Shown: positions 34,688 to 44,295, numbered from the stretch's first letter. The stretch is 64,000 nt of DNA from Helicobacter equorum (GCF_900198655.1 NZ_FZPO01000008.1:1-64000), one strand, 5' to 3'. The notes: generated from the sequence alone by a model not told the origin. A program made the numbers and translations.

Positions 34688-36361
34688 GTGGAGAAGTTAT
34701 TACAATGTTTTGAATATATCAAGCGTTATCATGTCGATATGCTAGATTCTATAAGCATTATGTTAGAACTTTTTATCATCAAGAATTCTTATCCCAATAG
34801 CCTAAGGGAATTTATAGCTTTAGGATCCAAACGCAAACCAATCGCCCAAAGCCTTAATCATAGACTCGAAGAGATTGTGAGCAAGGAACTTTTTATCGCC
34901 ATTAATCCAAACATTAACTTTTTAAAAACCCTCAAGCTTATTCAAGATACGGATACGACTTTGAGTAATATCGAGGAATTTTTGCATATCATTACACAAA
35001 AAAAGACCTCTAACAAGCTCTACTTTTATTCCACGCCTTTAGAAATTAATGAGCTTCTTGTGCGACTTTTGGATATACAAGGTGATGAAAAAATTTATAA
35101 TCCTTGCTACGGGATTGGCACATTATTTTTGATGATTTCCCAGATTCTGTATGCCAAGCAACCAAATACACCAATAGCCCTTTATGGCGAGGAGTTAGAT
35201 GCTCGTCTTGCCAAGGTAGCTAAGCTCACATGTAAACTTGCTAATATCGATTATCATCATCTTATCGTTAATGACATTTTAAAAGCACCATTTTTTGAAC
35301 AAAAATTTGACAAAATTATTTGTAACCCTCCATTTAGTGCGCATATAGGCGTGGAATATCTTAAAGATGATAAGCGTTTTAGTGGATTGCATTCTTTGGC
35401 AAAAACATATGCCGAATGGGTTTTTTTAATCCACGCTTTGTATTATCTAAAAAAACGCGCAGTGTTTATTTTGCGCACACAAACTTTGCAAAAATCTAGT
35501 CTTGAGAGTGAGTTTATGCAGAGATTTTATAAGCAAGGCTTGATTGAAGCAATTATCGAATTACCCAAAAATATTTTTCCTCACCAAAACGCAGATTTTT
35601 GTGTGCTTGTCCTCTCGCCAAACAATCAAGAGATTTTAAGCATTGATGCTAAGGGTGAGCATTTTTGGAAAAAAGATGGCAAATACAATCGCCTTGTGAA
35701 TCTTGATGAAATCACAAAAGCATTTTTTGCGCGTAAAGAAAATGATTTTTGCTTTCTTACGCCTTATACACATATCACTTCCTATAATCTTCCACTTACG
35801 CGCAAAGACACACCACAAAGCGAGGGCATTACCCTTAGTGCTTTGGGTGTGGAAGTATTTCGCGGACAGCGTGTATATGGGGGAAAAAATGATACACGCA
35901 TAGAATATTATGATGTTGGTTTGGCAGATTTTAGTGAATATGGGTTTAGCGAGGAATTTTATACCAAGCGCTTTTTGGGTGATCGCCTCAAAGTGCAAAA
36001 ATATGCGCTAAAGCCCTATGATATTTGTCTTTCACTACGTGGAAACACTCCAAAGGTAACTATTTTTAGTCCAAATATCGCACACAAATTTGCTGTCGCA
36101 AATGCGGGGATTGTGATCGTGCGATGTGCAAATTCCAGGCAAGCTATTGGGCTATATTGTTATTTTTACTCCCATAATGGACAAAGTGCATTAAGTGCAT
36201 TGTACGAACATTATACAAAAAGTATTGATGTAGAGAGCCTTAAAAGCCTTATGATACCCACAGATTTTGAATCCCATTCCACACAAAAGTTTGAAAAAAT
36301 ATGCAAGTTTTCTACACAACTTAAAGATATAAAAGATTCTCTAGAATTATTGCGAGGATAA
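34688..36361 (+). CDS. Solitary N6-adenine DNA methylase with HsdS-like C-terminal domain
   Basis: A 557-residue protein from a GTG at 34688 (AAGGAAG upstream). The middle is an N6-adenine methyltransferase domain of type I HsdM style: YNPCYGIGTLF (motif I, with NPCYG instead of DPxxGSG), ELDARLAKVAKL, and NPPFS (motif IV). The last 180 residues (ITLSALGVEVFRGQRVYGG ... YDICLSLRGNTPKVT ... ESLKSLMIP) resemble half of an HsdS specificity subunit. No hsdR or restriction gene is adjacent. It likely methylates adenine in DNA at a site set by its own C-terminal domain, which is inference. Confidence 0.82.
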   Translation: MEKLLQCFEYIKRYHVDMLDSISIMLELFIIKNSYPNSLREFIALGSKRKPIAQSLNHRLEEIVSKELFIAINPNINFLKTLKLIQDTDTTLSNIEEFLHIITQKKTSNKLYFYSTPLEINELLVRLLDIQGDEKIYNPCYGIGTLFLMISQILYAKQPNTPIALYGEELDARLAKVAKLTCKLANIDYHHLIVNDILKAPFFEQKFDKIICNPPFSAHIGVEYLKDDKRFSGLHSLAKTYAEWVFLIHALYYLKKRAVFILRTQTLQKSSLESEFMQRFYKQGLIEAIIELPKNIFPHQNADFCVLVLSPNNQEILSIDAKGEHFWKKDGKYNRLVNLDEITKAFFARKENDFCFLTPYTHITSYNLPLTRKDTPQSEGITLSALGVEVFRGQRVYGGKNDTRIEYYDVGLADFSEYGFSEEFYTKRFLGDRLKVQKYALKPYDICLSLRGNTPKVTIFSPNIAHKFAVANAGIVIVRCANSRQAIGLYCYFYSHNGQSALSALYEHYTKSIDVESLKSLMIPTDFESHSTQKFEKICKFSTQLKDIKDSLELLRG

Positions 36362-36367
36362 ACAAAG

Positions 36368-36835
36368 GTGGCTATACATATACAAGAAAGTGGGGTTATT
36401 AATGTCCGAAGTGGTGAAAATGTCCGCGTGATAATGCCAAGTAATTTGTATGGTTGCACTTTGGGTGATGATGTGTTTGTAGGACCATTTTGTGAGATTC
36501 AAAATGATGTATATGTAGGTTCACGCACAAGAATTCAAAGCCACAGCTTTATTTGTTCGCTTGTGGAAGTGGGTGAGGATTGTTTTATAGGGCATGGTGT
36601 GATGTTTATTAATGATCTTTTTAGTGATGGTGCACCAGCAGATTCTAAGACAAAATGGCGTGCTACCAAGATTGGCAATAATGTCTCTATCGGATCAAAT
36701 GCTACAATCTTACCTGTGTGCATTTGCGATAATGTCGTGATTGGCGCAGGAAGTGTAGTCACCAAAGATATAGCAGTGAGTGGATTTTATGCGGGGAATC
36801 CAGCGAGATTATTACAAATAATGGAGAAGGAATGA
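36368..36835 (+). CDS. Left-handed beta-helix (hexapeptide repeat) acetyltransferase
   Basis: A 155-residue protein from a GTG at 36368. Hexapeptide repeats are seen across the length: GDDVFVGPFCEIQNDVYVGSRTRIQ, CFIGHGVMFIND and IGNNVSIGSNATILPV, closed by GSVVTKDIAVSGFYAGNPARLL. The layout is that of WlbB/WbpD-type UDP-aminosugar N-acetyltransferases, which work in surface-glycan synthesis. The substrate is unknown. It lies 6 bases after the methylase gene and overlaps uppS (ATGA). Confidence 0.83.
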   Translation: MAIHIQESGVINVRSGENVRVIMPSNLYGCTLGDDVFVGPFCEIQNDVYVGSRTRIQSHSFICSLVEVGEDCFIGHGVMFINDLFSDGAPADSKTKWRATKIGNNVSIGSNATILPVCICDNVVIGAGSVVTKDIAVSGFYAGNPARLLQIMEKE

Positions 36836-37548
36836 ATACATTACGGCATGTAGCCATTATTATGGATGGTAATGGGCGTTGGGCGAGTGCCAAGGGGAAA
36901 AATCGCACTTTTGGACATAGGCAGGGAGCAAAAGTCGTGCGCGAGATTACAAAATATTGTGCCGGGCAAAATATCAAATACCTCACGCTATATGCGTTTT
37001 CTACCGAAAATTGGTTACGCCCAAAATCAGAAGTGGATTTTTTGATGAAGCTTTTGGAGCATTATTTGCAAAGTGAGCTAGCAGTCTATCAAAACAATAA
37101 CATACGCTTTGTCGTCATCGGCGATGTGGAGGGATTAAGCAAAAAACTTCAAAAACTCATACACGCTATGCAAGATGCCACCGCACAAAATACGGGCTTA
37201 ACGCAATTTTTGGCTCTAAATTATGGAGCAAAAAATGAAATTGCACGATCTGCGCTCTCTCTTTATGATCGCAATGTATTTACACAGGCAAAAACGCTTA
37301 AGCGTGAACAAGCCATTGAATACATAGCAAAAAATATCGAAAACACCCTTGATACACGTGGGGCAAGTGATGTGGATTTGCTAATACGCACAGGTGGGGA
37401 AATGCGACTTTCAAACTTTTTGCTTTGGCAATGTGCGTATGCGGAGTTGTTTTTTACCCCAACACTTTGGCCAGATTTTAGCGCCAAAGAATTAGAAAGT
37501 ATTTTACAAGATTTTTATCACAGAATCCGTAGATTTGGCGGACTCTAG
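36832..37548 (+). CDS. uppS: Undecaprenyl diphosphate synthase (isoprenyl transferase)
   Basis: A 238-residue protein with HVAIIMDGNGRWASAKGK (catalytic Asp), the helical segment YAFSTENWLRP and the C-terminal signature DLLIRTGGEMRLSNFLLWQCAYAELFFTPTLWPDF. It adds isoprenes to farnesyl diphosphate, giving the C55 lipid carrier for peptidoglycan and lipopolysaccharide. It overlaps the acetyltransferase gene and converges with the phase-variable glycosyltransferase gene, 10 bases away. Confidence 0.96.
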   Translation: MNTLRHVAIIMDGNGRWASAKGKNRTFGHRQGAKVVREITKYCAGQNIKYLTLYAFSTENWLRPKSEVDFLMKLLEHYLQSELAVYQNNNIRFVVIGDVEGLSKKLQKLIHAMQDATAQNTGLTQFLALNYGAKNEIARSALSLYDRNVFTQAKTLKREQAIEYIAKNIENTLDTRGASDVDLLIRTGGEMRLSNFLLWQCAYAELFFTPTLWPDFSAKELESILQDFYHRIRRFGGL

Positions 37549-37558
37549 ATGATAAGCA

Positions 37559-39212
37559 TTAATCTTTTTTCTTAACGCGGTAGATATAATCAGATGTGGG
37601 GAGTTTAAATATGTTTTTATCACCCACAACAAGTTTTTGTTGTAGCCAATCCCCAAAAATATATTTAGTCAAAGATTTTATGGAAATATAGGGCATTCCA
37701 AATGCTTGACTTTTATAAACAAGATCGTATTTTTGTGTCATTGCTTCTAGGTATTGAGAATCTGCATAGTGATGAGTGGAATTATTAAGAATAATAAAGT
37801 CACCTTCTTGTGGCTCATCAACATCTTGGCTGTTATAAATAGTTAGGGGAGAATCTAGATTTTGTTGAATGATTGGTATGTTTTGGTAATCGTTATCTTT
37901 GACTTTAATATCAAAGTTTGAGACACCATAGACTTCAGTAAGGTATCTTGCCATATGCGACCAATACCAAGTGTTGTATGCTTTGCTTCTACCATTACCA
38001 TCAAAATAGAGGGTGATTGTAGAGCTATCTTTGGCTTCATGTGCCAAGAAACTCAAGGTTTGATGGAATTTGATACCGTCTGTTTTGATTCGTATAAACG
38101 AATGGATGCCTATAGGTAGCGTGTAAACAATAAAGATGATACAACAACTAAATATTAAGACTTTGACAAAAAAATTTTGCATATATTTTAGGACTCTAAC
38201 ATAATATACTATTCCTGCCAAACTCATAATATATACTGGAATGAGATAGTATGCTTCGAATAGTTGAAGTTTTATAAATGCTAAAATGTATAACATACTC
38301 CCAAATGCTAGTGTGTCAAAAATACCATGAAACTTTTCTTTTTTGTGCCATATTCGATAAAGACGATAAATTCCTAAAGTGGGAAGCAAAAGTATTATGA
38401 AACAATCCTGTAGCACAAAGTTAGCAAATCCCTTGGTAACGTATGCTGTTTGGGATATTACTTTATTAATATCATAAGTTTTTACAATATGTGGATAAAT
38501 AAGCCACATATATAAGATTAGATATATCATTGCACTTAGGGCTAAGAGAGTGTAATACACAAAACTTCGATTAAAACTTTTATTTTTTACCAAAATAATA
38601 AGATTCACAAAACCCACAAAGCCTATAAACAAAAATGTTGGTTCTTTAAGATATAGGCTTAGGTTTGCTGTGATACATCCTATAGTCATATATAACACAC
38701 GATTTGTAAGAGAAAACCTAAATGTTGCATACACAAAGACAAGTAAAAATAATACTTGTAGCCGTTCTGGATAACAGATTCCAAGCATAACAGCTACAAA
38801 ACCAGGGTGCAGTAGTAATCCTAGAAGAATTGCTATATAAATCCATTTGTAATGTGGTGCGATTTGATATGTGTCAAAGATAGCTTCTAAGAGTTTCCAT
38901 AATACAATAGCAACACAAAAAACCTCTATAGCATTAAAGGAACAATAGACATAGGCTGAAGTAAAAAATTGCATTAAAATATTAAGATCCATAAAAGCAA
39001 GCGGATAAAACCTCCCAGCGCTTGGGTTGTAACCATTGATAATTGGATGCTTAGCTAAGATCTCCAACCACATTACGCCATCATCAAGATTAAAAGCATA
39101 TCGTGCATATATCACTATACAGACACAATATATACATACAATACTAAAGTATGTATATAGTATTTTCCTATCCCCCCCCCCTTATTGCTTTAGAAGTGAA
39201 AAGTTTTTGCAT
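37559..39212 (-). CDS. Phase-variable GT-C-like membrane glycosyltransferase, in OFF phase
   Basis: As sequenced, the ATG at 39212 (RBS AGGGAG) gives only MQKLFTSKAIRGGG and stops, because a G10 tract at 39172-39181 shifts the frame. With nine G the frame continues for 550 codons. Residues 17-35 then form a first membrane helix (ILYTYFSIVCIYCVCIVIY), joined to RYAFNLDDGVMWLEI. A first helix followed by a DD motif in the first periplasmic loop is the GT-C layout (PMT/ArnT-like). About ten further helices and a soluble C-terminal domain follow, with LYLKEPTF in a loop. It probably transfers a lipid-linked sugar to a surface molecule. The part readable in the present phase begins with GTG at 39115 and has no ribosome site. 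Confidence 0.85.
39172..39181 (-). repeat. G10 tract near the 5' end of the glycosyltransferase gene
   Basis: Ten consecutive C on the plus strand, G on the coding strand, 30 bases after the ATG at 39212. Present phase reads AGG GGG GGG GGA TAG, a stop. Nine G reads AGG GGG GGG GAT AGG and opens the frame. Flanks are AATAA-G10-ATA. Confidence 0.95.
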
Positions 39213-39242
39213 ATGCTCCCTTTATGTAAAAGTAATATAACA

Positions 39243-39248
39243 ATTGTA
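39243..39248 (-). promoter_or_regulatory. -10 box of the phase-variable glycosyltransferase gene
   Basis: The minus strand has TGATACAAT (TG-N-TACAAT, extended -10) about 31 bases before the ATG at 39212. This supports transcription beginning upstream of the G10 tract, as the switch model needs. Confidence 0.5.
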
Positions 39249-39308
39249 TCATAGTTACCTTTGGTTTCGTGCTAAAACATAAGGATAGGATTATAAGTGC
39301 AGATAAGG

Positions 39309-39314
39309 TATACT
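39309..39314 (+). promoter_or_regulatory. -10 box of prfB
   Basis: TATACT lies 34 bases before the prfB ATG, with ribosome site AAGGAG. It is divergent from the glycosyltransferase promoter, about 60 bases away. Confidence 0.5.
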
Positions 39315-39347
39315 CTCCTTTGGTATTTTTAGCATTAAGGAGTAAGA

Positions 39348-40439
39348 ATGGATACCTACGAATATGGCGAGTTGCTAAAAGAATTAGAAAATAAAGTGCA
39401 TAACATTACAAAAGTTATACAACCAAATGCTTTACGAGAAGAGCTTGCAAAGATTTCGCACATGGAGTTAGACCCAAAGTTTTGGGAGGATGCCAAAAAA
39501 GCTGGTGAGATAGGCAAGCAAAAAAGTAAAATCACGCGTCTTTTAGAAACATTTGATACAACAAATGCATTGCTAGCGGATTCTAAAGAGCTTTTTGCAC
39601 TTTTAGAATCTGAAAATGATGAAGCAAGTTTGACTGAACTTTTTGCCCAAGCTCCCGAATTAGAATCTAGCATTACAGATCTTGAAATACAAGTGATGTT
39701 ACATGAGCCAAACGACAACACTAACGCTATCATTACGATCCAACCTGGTGCAGGTGGCACAGAATCTCAAGATTGGGCGAGTATGCTTTATCGTATGTAT
39801 TTGCGTTATGCCGAGCGTCGAGGCTATAAAGTTGAATTACTTGATTATCAAGACGGCGAAGAAGCTGGGATTAAGGGCGTGGCTTTTATCATAAAAGGCG
39901 AGAATGCGTATGGTTATTTAAAAGGCGAGAATGGTGTGCATAGACTTGTGCGAATTTCGCCATTTGATGCCAATGCCAAACGACACACAAGCTTTAGCAG
40001 TGTGCAAGTAAGCCCCGAACTTGATGATGATATTGATATTGTCATAGAAGACAAAGACATACGCATAGATACATATCGTGCAAGTGGTGCAGGAGGGCAG
40101 CATGTGAATAAAACAGAATCTGCTATTAGAATCACACACTTACCTAGTGGCATTGTCGTGCAGTGTCAAAATGATCGATCCCAACACAAAAACAAAGCCA
40201 CTGCTATGAAAATGCTTAAATCCAAACTATACGAACTAGAGCGACAAAAACAACAAGAAGGTGTCGCTACCCAAGAAAAAAGTGAGATAGGTTGGGGACA
40301 TCAGATTCGATCCTATGTGCTTGCGCCTTATCAGCAAGTCAAGGATTTGCGAAGTCAGTATGCCACAAGTGATACAAGCGGGGTGCTTGATGGGGATCTT
40401 GACAAAATTATAGAATCTGTCTTGGTGCATAGAGGATAG
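39348..40439 (+). CDS. prfB: Peptide chain release factor 2
   Basis: A 363-residue protein with the GGQ motif ([22 protein letters not shown], about 245-266) for peptidyl-tRNA hydrolysis and [13 protein letters not shown] carrying the SPF codon-recognition motif that marks RF2 (stops UGA and UAA). The frame is continuous from ATG, so the autoregulatory +1 frameshift found in E. coli prfB (in-frame UGA near codon 26) is absent. It is followed by a terminator. Confidence 0.97.
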   Translation: MDTYEYGELLKELENKVHNITKVIQPNALREELAKISHMELDPKFWEDAKKAGEIGKQKSKITRLLETFDTTNALLADSKELFALLESENDEASLTELFAQAPELESSITDLEIQVMLHEPNDNTNAIITIQPGAGGTESQDWASMLYRMYLRYAERRGYKVELLDYQDGEEAGIKGVAFIIKGENAYGYLKGENGVHRLVRISPFDANAKRHTSFSSVQVSPELDDDIDIVIEDKDIRIDTYRASGAGGQHVNKTESAIRITHLPSGIVVQCQNDRSQHKNKATAMKMLKSKLYELERQKQQEGVATQEKSEIGWGHQIRSYVLAPYQQVKDLRSQYATSDTSGVLDGDLDKIIESVLVHRG

Positions 40440-40458
40440 GATATTTGCACGAAGCTTC

Positions 40459-40490
40459 AAGATTCCTATTAGGGAATCTTTTAGGGTTTT
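40459..40490 (+). terminator. Terminator after prfB
   Basis: Stem AAGATTCC/GGAATCTT (8 bp, 6-base loop) followed by TTAGGGTTTT, 19 bases after the prfB stop. The rest of the gap to bioC (40491-40593) is T-rich with no convincing ORF. Confidence 0.6.
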
Positions 40491-40593
40491 ATGGATTCAC
40501 AACAGAGATAGCTTATCTTTGTGCGCCTATGCAAAGATTTTTTCATTTTTTCTCTTTTTAATTTATTTTGGTTTTTGCTATGCTTATAGCAAG

Positions 40594-41328
40594 TTATGCG
40601 ATATGGCGGCATTTATGCAATATTGTATCTTTGCGTTTTGCGCATACAAAAACACAATCATATGTAAGTGTGTTTGAAAATGTTTTTTCATAAGCACATA
40701 AGAGTTCTTTGCTTAGAAAAAACCCTTTTTGTAGGCTATTGACACCACTATAGTGTAGATGTCTAAAAACTTCTAATGGAGATTCAAAGCATAATGTGTG
40801 CTGAAAGCTATAGAGGTGCAGGATTTCAAAGTTTTGGCTTAGAATCTCTTCGTATGTTTCTAGGCTTAGATATTGCAGTCCAACTCCACATAATTGCTTT
40901 ATCTGCCAAAAATTTTGCACACCAAAGCTTGAAAAAAGCAAAATTCCATTTTTACGCAAAAATTTTGGTAGTGTTTGCAGACATTTTTTTTGGTTGAGCC
41001 ATTGTATCGTGGCATTGGCTGTGATGAGATCAAATGTGCGTGGAGAGAGAAGCTCATCAATATGCTCCATATCAAAACACAAAAATTCTTTGTCACAATA
41101 TTGCGTGTAGTCATTGATGTCGTTGCACACAAAATGTGTGTGTGGATAGAGGTATGCCAAAAGGTTTGTGTAGTTTCCTACACCACAACCAAATTCAAAA
41201 ATGTTTTGGAGTTTTGGGCGATGAGTTTGGAGAATGTGCGTGAGTGTTAGTGCCATTTTGTGTTGCACGATAGCGTGTTGCGTGTAAGTGTGGGCGTGAT
41301 GTAAAAAGCGTTTGGCGACAAGAGACAT
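40594..41328 (-). CDS. bioC: Malonyl-ACP O-methyltransferase BioC
   Basis: A 244-residue SAM methyltransferase. The SAM motif is IFEFGCGVGNYTNLLAYLYP (about 40-59), with FDLITANATIQWL (about 93-105) typical for BioC (xxxxALQWxxD). It methylates the malonyl-ACP carboxyl and so allows fatty-acid synthesis to make pimeloyl-ACP methyl ester. The ATG overlaps the bioG stop (TAATG). The neighbours bioG and bioF support the role. Confidence 0.88.
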   Translation of the reverse strand: MSLVAKRFLHHAHTYTQHAIVQHKMALTLTHILQTHRPKLQNIFEFGCGVGNYTNLLAYLYPHTHFVCNDINDYTQYCDKEFLCFDMEHIDELLSPRTFDLITANATIQWLNQKKCLQTLPKFLRKNGILLFSSFGVQNFWQIKQLCGVGLQYLSLETYEEILSQNFEILHLYSFQHTLCFESPLEVFRHLHYSGVNSLQKGFFLSKELLCAYEKTFSNTLTYDCVFVCAKRKDTILHKCRHIA

Positions 41329-41951
41329 TACAAGATTTCCAGAGTTTCAAAGACAAAATGAGGGCTTGTGAGTGCGTGCATACTAAAGCTTGGGTGTGTT
41401 TTGGCATAAGTTTCCCACGCAAGATTCTGTGTTGCGGGGTTAAAAATCATATCTTTTTGGCTAACATATGCCTTGTCCCATTTGGATTGGTGGGCTAGTG
41501 GCGTGTGTGCGCAAAAAGATTCTAAGGATTGTAATTCTTCTTGGAGTATGTGTGTAGGTGATAGATAGCTATCATTTTTAGATTCGCCAAAGCACCCTTG
41601 TATAAATAATTCTCTATCAAAATGTTGGATTGTCCGCCTAAAAAGCCTTGGGTGTATGCCATATTGTGTATCTATACCAAGTGGTGTGCCATTGATAGCT
41701 ATAGCTTTTGTAGGAGCATATGTAGGCGTGTATAAAATCCGCGATGCAAAAGCCACGCCCATAGACCACGCGATGAGCGTATGTGCCTTTTGGGTAAGTG
41801 CGCAAATCTCATCGGTGTTGCTAAAATCGCGATAATCATACACCATTGCGAGAGGTTTTTTGGGGTTAAAGGCTTGTGGCAAGACACCAAAGCCACTACA
41901 AAAAAGCGCAAAAGATGTATGTGGGGCGTCATTAAAAAAATGTATATTCAT
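41328..41951 (-). CDS. bioG: Pimeloyl-ACP methyl ester esterase BioG
   Basis: A 207-residue alpha/beta hydrolase of the BioG (DUF452) family. The nucleophile serine is in LIAWSMGVAFASRI (about 58-71), and the N-terminus MNIHFFNDAPHTSFALFCSGFG and MVYDYRDF are family features. It removes the methyl group after pimeloyl chain synthesis, the step done by BioH in E. coli and BioV in H. pylori. It lies between bioC and bioF, overlapping each by 1-4 bases. Confidence 0.87.
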   Translation of the reverse strand: MNIHFFNDAPHTSFALFCSGFGVLPQAFNPKKPLAMVYDYRDFSNTDEICALTQKAHTLIAWSMGVAFASRILYTPTYAPTKAIAINGTPLGIDTQYGIHPRLFRRTIQHFDRELFIQGCFGESKNDSYLSPTHILQEELQSLESFCAHTPLAHQSKWDKAYVSQKDMIFNPATQNLAWETYAKTHPSFSMHALTSPHFVFETLEIL

Positions 41952-43138
41952 ATTTCCGCCTTATGGAGAGATTCTAAAAGTTGGTGGATATGTGAGGATT
42001 GTAGTGCAGCATTAAGACAGATTCGCACTCTCGCGGTATCTTTTGGGACACTAGGATAGCGGATTGCTGGAGCAAAGATTCCATATTTGCGTAGATGTGT
42101 GGCTAATGCCAATGCGCGTTCATTGCTACCTACGACGATACCAAGGATATGAGCTTCTCCTAATACTTCATAGCGTTGTGTATTGAGATTGGATATTAAT
42201 TCTGTGCTAAGGGTGCGTAAGTGTGTCCTGTATGGTGCTAATTGTGCCAAAGAAGTAAAGACTTGCAAACTAAAAGCAACATTCAGTGGCGGTAGGGCAG
42301 TTGAGTAGATGAAACTTCGTGCGGTGTTTAGGCAGTATTGTTTGATTTGGCTATGACATACAACACACGCTCCAACAGAGCTTATCGCCTTGCCAAATGT
42401 GAGAATCAAAAAATCTATCTCTTGGCTTAGATGTAGTTCTTTTGCCCTGCCTAATCCATCATCGCCACATACGCCTATACTATGGGCTTCATCAAGATAT
42501 ATATAGACATTTTCATAGCATTTTTTTATGCGCACAAGTTCGTGTAATGGTGCAAAATCCCCATCCATGGAATACAAGCCTTCGGCTACAATAATAAGCA
42601 TATCATAGTCATTATGATAGTGTGTTACAAGCTTTTGGAGGGCTTGTATGTTATTGTGAGCAAATCGCTTGAAATGCGCACGAGCGAGAGAAATACCATC
42701 AAACACGCTAGCATGCACATATTCATCAAGCACAAAAAGCACCTTACCGAGTTTGGCTAAAGACTGAATCATACCGACATTGGCGTGATACCCACTATTA
42801 AAAAGTAAGCAGTCTTTGTGATAAAGATTTGCGATATAGGATTCTAACTGCGAAAAAATGGGAAAATCTCCGCTTAAAAGGCGTGAAGAACTTGCGCTAA
42901 GGTAGGCGATATTTTTACTAGCATTTTGGAGAAATGCCGTGATTGTATCTTGCCAAAGTGTTTGCAAACCTAAATAGTCGTTAGAGGCGAGATTTATGAG
43001 CATTTGGTTATGTGTATCGCGCACAAAAATACCTTGATGTGCGTATGACTGCAAACTGCGTGTATTGTTTTGTGTCGCAAGGTGTTGCAAGGCTTTTGTA
43101 AATGGAGAGAGTGAATCTAAGTTTCGTGTGGGATTCAT
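41948..43138 (-). CDS. bioF: 8-amino-7-oxononanoate synthase
   Basis: A 396-residue PLP enzyme of the alpha-oxoamine synthase family. Seen are NLASNDYLGL (about 39-48), DEAHSIGVCGDDGLGRA and LTFGKAISSVGACV with the PLP lysine. It joins pimeloyl-ACP and alanine to make the biotin precursor. It overlaps both the upstream BatD-like gene and downstream bioG by 4 bases. Confidence 0.93.
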   Translation of the reverse strand: MNPTRNLDSLSPFTKALQHLATQNNTRSLQSYAHQGIFVRDTHNQMLINLASNDYLGLQTLWQDTITAFLQNASKNIAYLSASSSRLLSGDFPIFSQLESYIANLYHKDCLLFNSGYHANVGMIQSLAKLGKVLFVLDEYVHASVFDGISLARAHFKRFAHNNIQALQKLVTHYHNDYDMLIIVAEGLYSMDGDFAPLHELVRIKKCYENVYIYLDEAHSIGVCGDDGLGRAKELHLSQEIDFLILTFGKAISSVGACVVCHSQIKQYCLNTARSFIYSTALPPLNVAFSLQVFTSLAQLAPYRTHLRTLSTELISNLNTQRYEVLGEAHILGIVVGSNERALALATHLRKYGIFAPAIRYPSVPKDTARVRICLNAALQSSHIHQLLESLHKAEI

Positions 43139-44295
43139 AGCAGTTCCTTAGGGTTATGTGTGGCATAAAATTCTTTGGCAAGAGTATATAATAGCTTTTT
43201 GTCATAAAAATCTGTAGAGAATCTAGAAGTTGTTTGGCTATAAAGATAGGTTTCTAGCATTGTGGTAAAAGGTGTATATGTGTGTGGCAAGTGCGTGAGA
43301 ATTTCTTGTAGTAGCGCTTTATAAGAATGAGCATTGGCTATTAGGGCATAGAGCTTGTGTGTTGTGCGATGGCGTTTCCACCATAGCCATACACTTATAC
43401 ATATACACGAGATTCCACAAAACACGATCCAAAGCCACCACCACGATAGAGAATCTTTTTTAGTGTATGTGGGCATTGGGTTGTCTTGGATATGGATTGC
43501 ATATGGTGTGCTAGCGATAGGATAAACTTTTGTATTTTGCACATAGCTATATCCAAATGATGGAATCTCATAGGTTTCTTGTGCGATGAGGGTGAAATGT
43601 TTGCTAAGTGTATGAAGATATTTATCTGAATCTTGCTTGGAGCTCATTATGGCAGGGGAGGCATAGATACTAACATTAGGAATATCAAGCACAAAATCTA
43701 AATCAAAAATATCACCATAGCTTTCTAGGGCGATGTCAAACTCAAGTGGTTCTCCAGCGCCTACATTATGCGTGAGTGCGTGGGTGATGAGGCGACTTAC
43801 TCCATAAAGTGGTGTTTTTGTGTAGAGATTATCTTGTGAATCTAGAGTTAGAGGCATAACTTCTAGCTGATGTGTAGCGCTTAAAAAAGTTTGTGTGGTT
43901 GTTTGTGGTGATTTTGGTGATAAAAATACATCGTGTGTATTTTCATCATCGGTGTTATCCAAAAATCCTACTTGCACTGCTAAAGGCTCTATGGGAAAGA
44001 TACCAGATTGTGTTGGGTAGAGACAATAACGCATTTGATAGAGGATATACTCGCCATCACCCACGCCCTCTATGCGTTCCATTTCTATGGATTTGATATT
44101 TGGGAGATATAAGCGTGCAATATCCAAAGAGTGAATCTTATCAAAAATGTCTTGATGGATTTTGATAGAGATTGTATATAGGACTTGTTCGTGCATAAAG
44201 GCTTTGGGTGTGGAGATTGTAGAATCTATAAGAATTTTGTCTAAACCTTGTAATAACGTAATACTTAGAGAGAAAAATAAGAATTTTTGTAGCAC
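43135..44295 (-). CDS. BatD-like membrane-anchored protein
   Basis: A 386-residue protein with a signal segment (MLQKFLFFSLSITLLQGLD), a beta-rich periplasmic part, one membrane helix near 285-305 (WWWLWIVFCGISCICISVWLWW) and a cytoplasmic helical end. This is the layout of the BatD/oxygen-tolerance family. No BatA/BatB-like genes are adjacent; the gene instead overlaps bioF by 4 bases. Its function is unknown, and the link to biotin is positional only. Confidence 0.65.
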   Translation of the reverse strand: MLQKFLFFSLSITLLQGLDKILIDSTISTPKAFMHEQVLYTISIKIHQDIFDKIHSLDIARLYLPNIKSIEMERIEGVGDGEYILYQMRYCLYPTQSGIFPIEPLAVQVGFLDNTDDENTHDVFLSPKSPQTTTQTFLSATHQLEVMPLTLDSQDNLYTKTPLYGVSRLITHALTHNVGAGEPLEFDIALESYGDIFDLDFVLDIPNVSIYASPAIMSSKQDSDKYLHTLSKHFTLIAQETYEIPSFGYSYVQNTKVYPIASTPYAIHIQDNPMPTYTKKDSLSWWWLWIVFCGISCICISVWLWWKRHRTTHKLYALIANAHSYKALLQEILTHLPHTYTPFTTMLETYLYSQTTSRFSTDFYDKKLLYTLAKEFYATHNPKELL

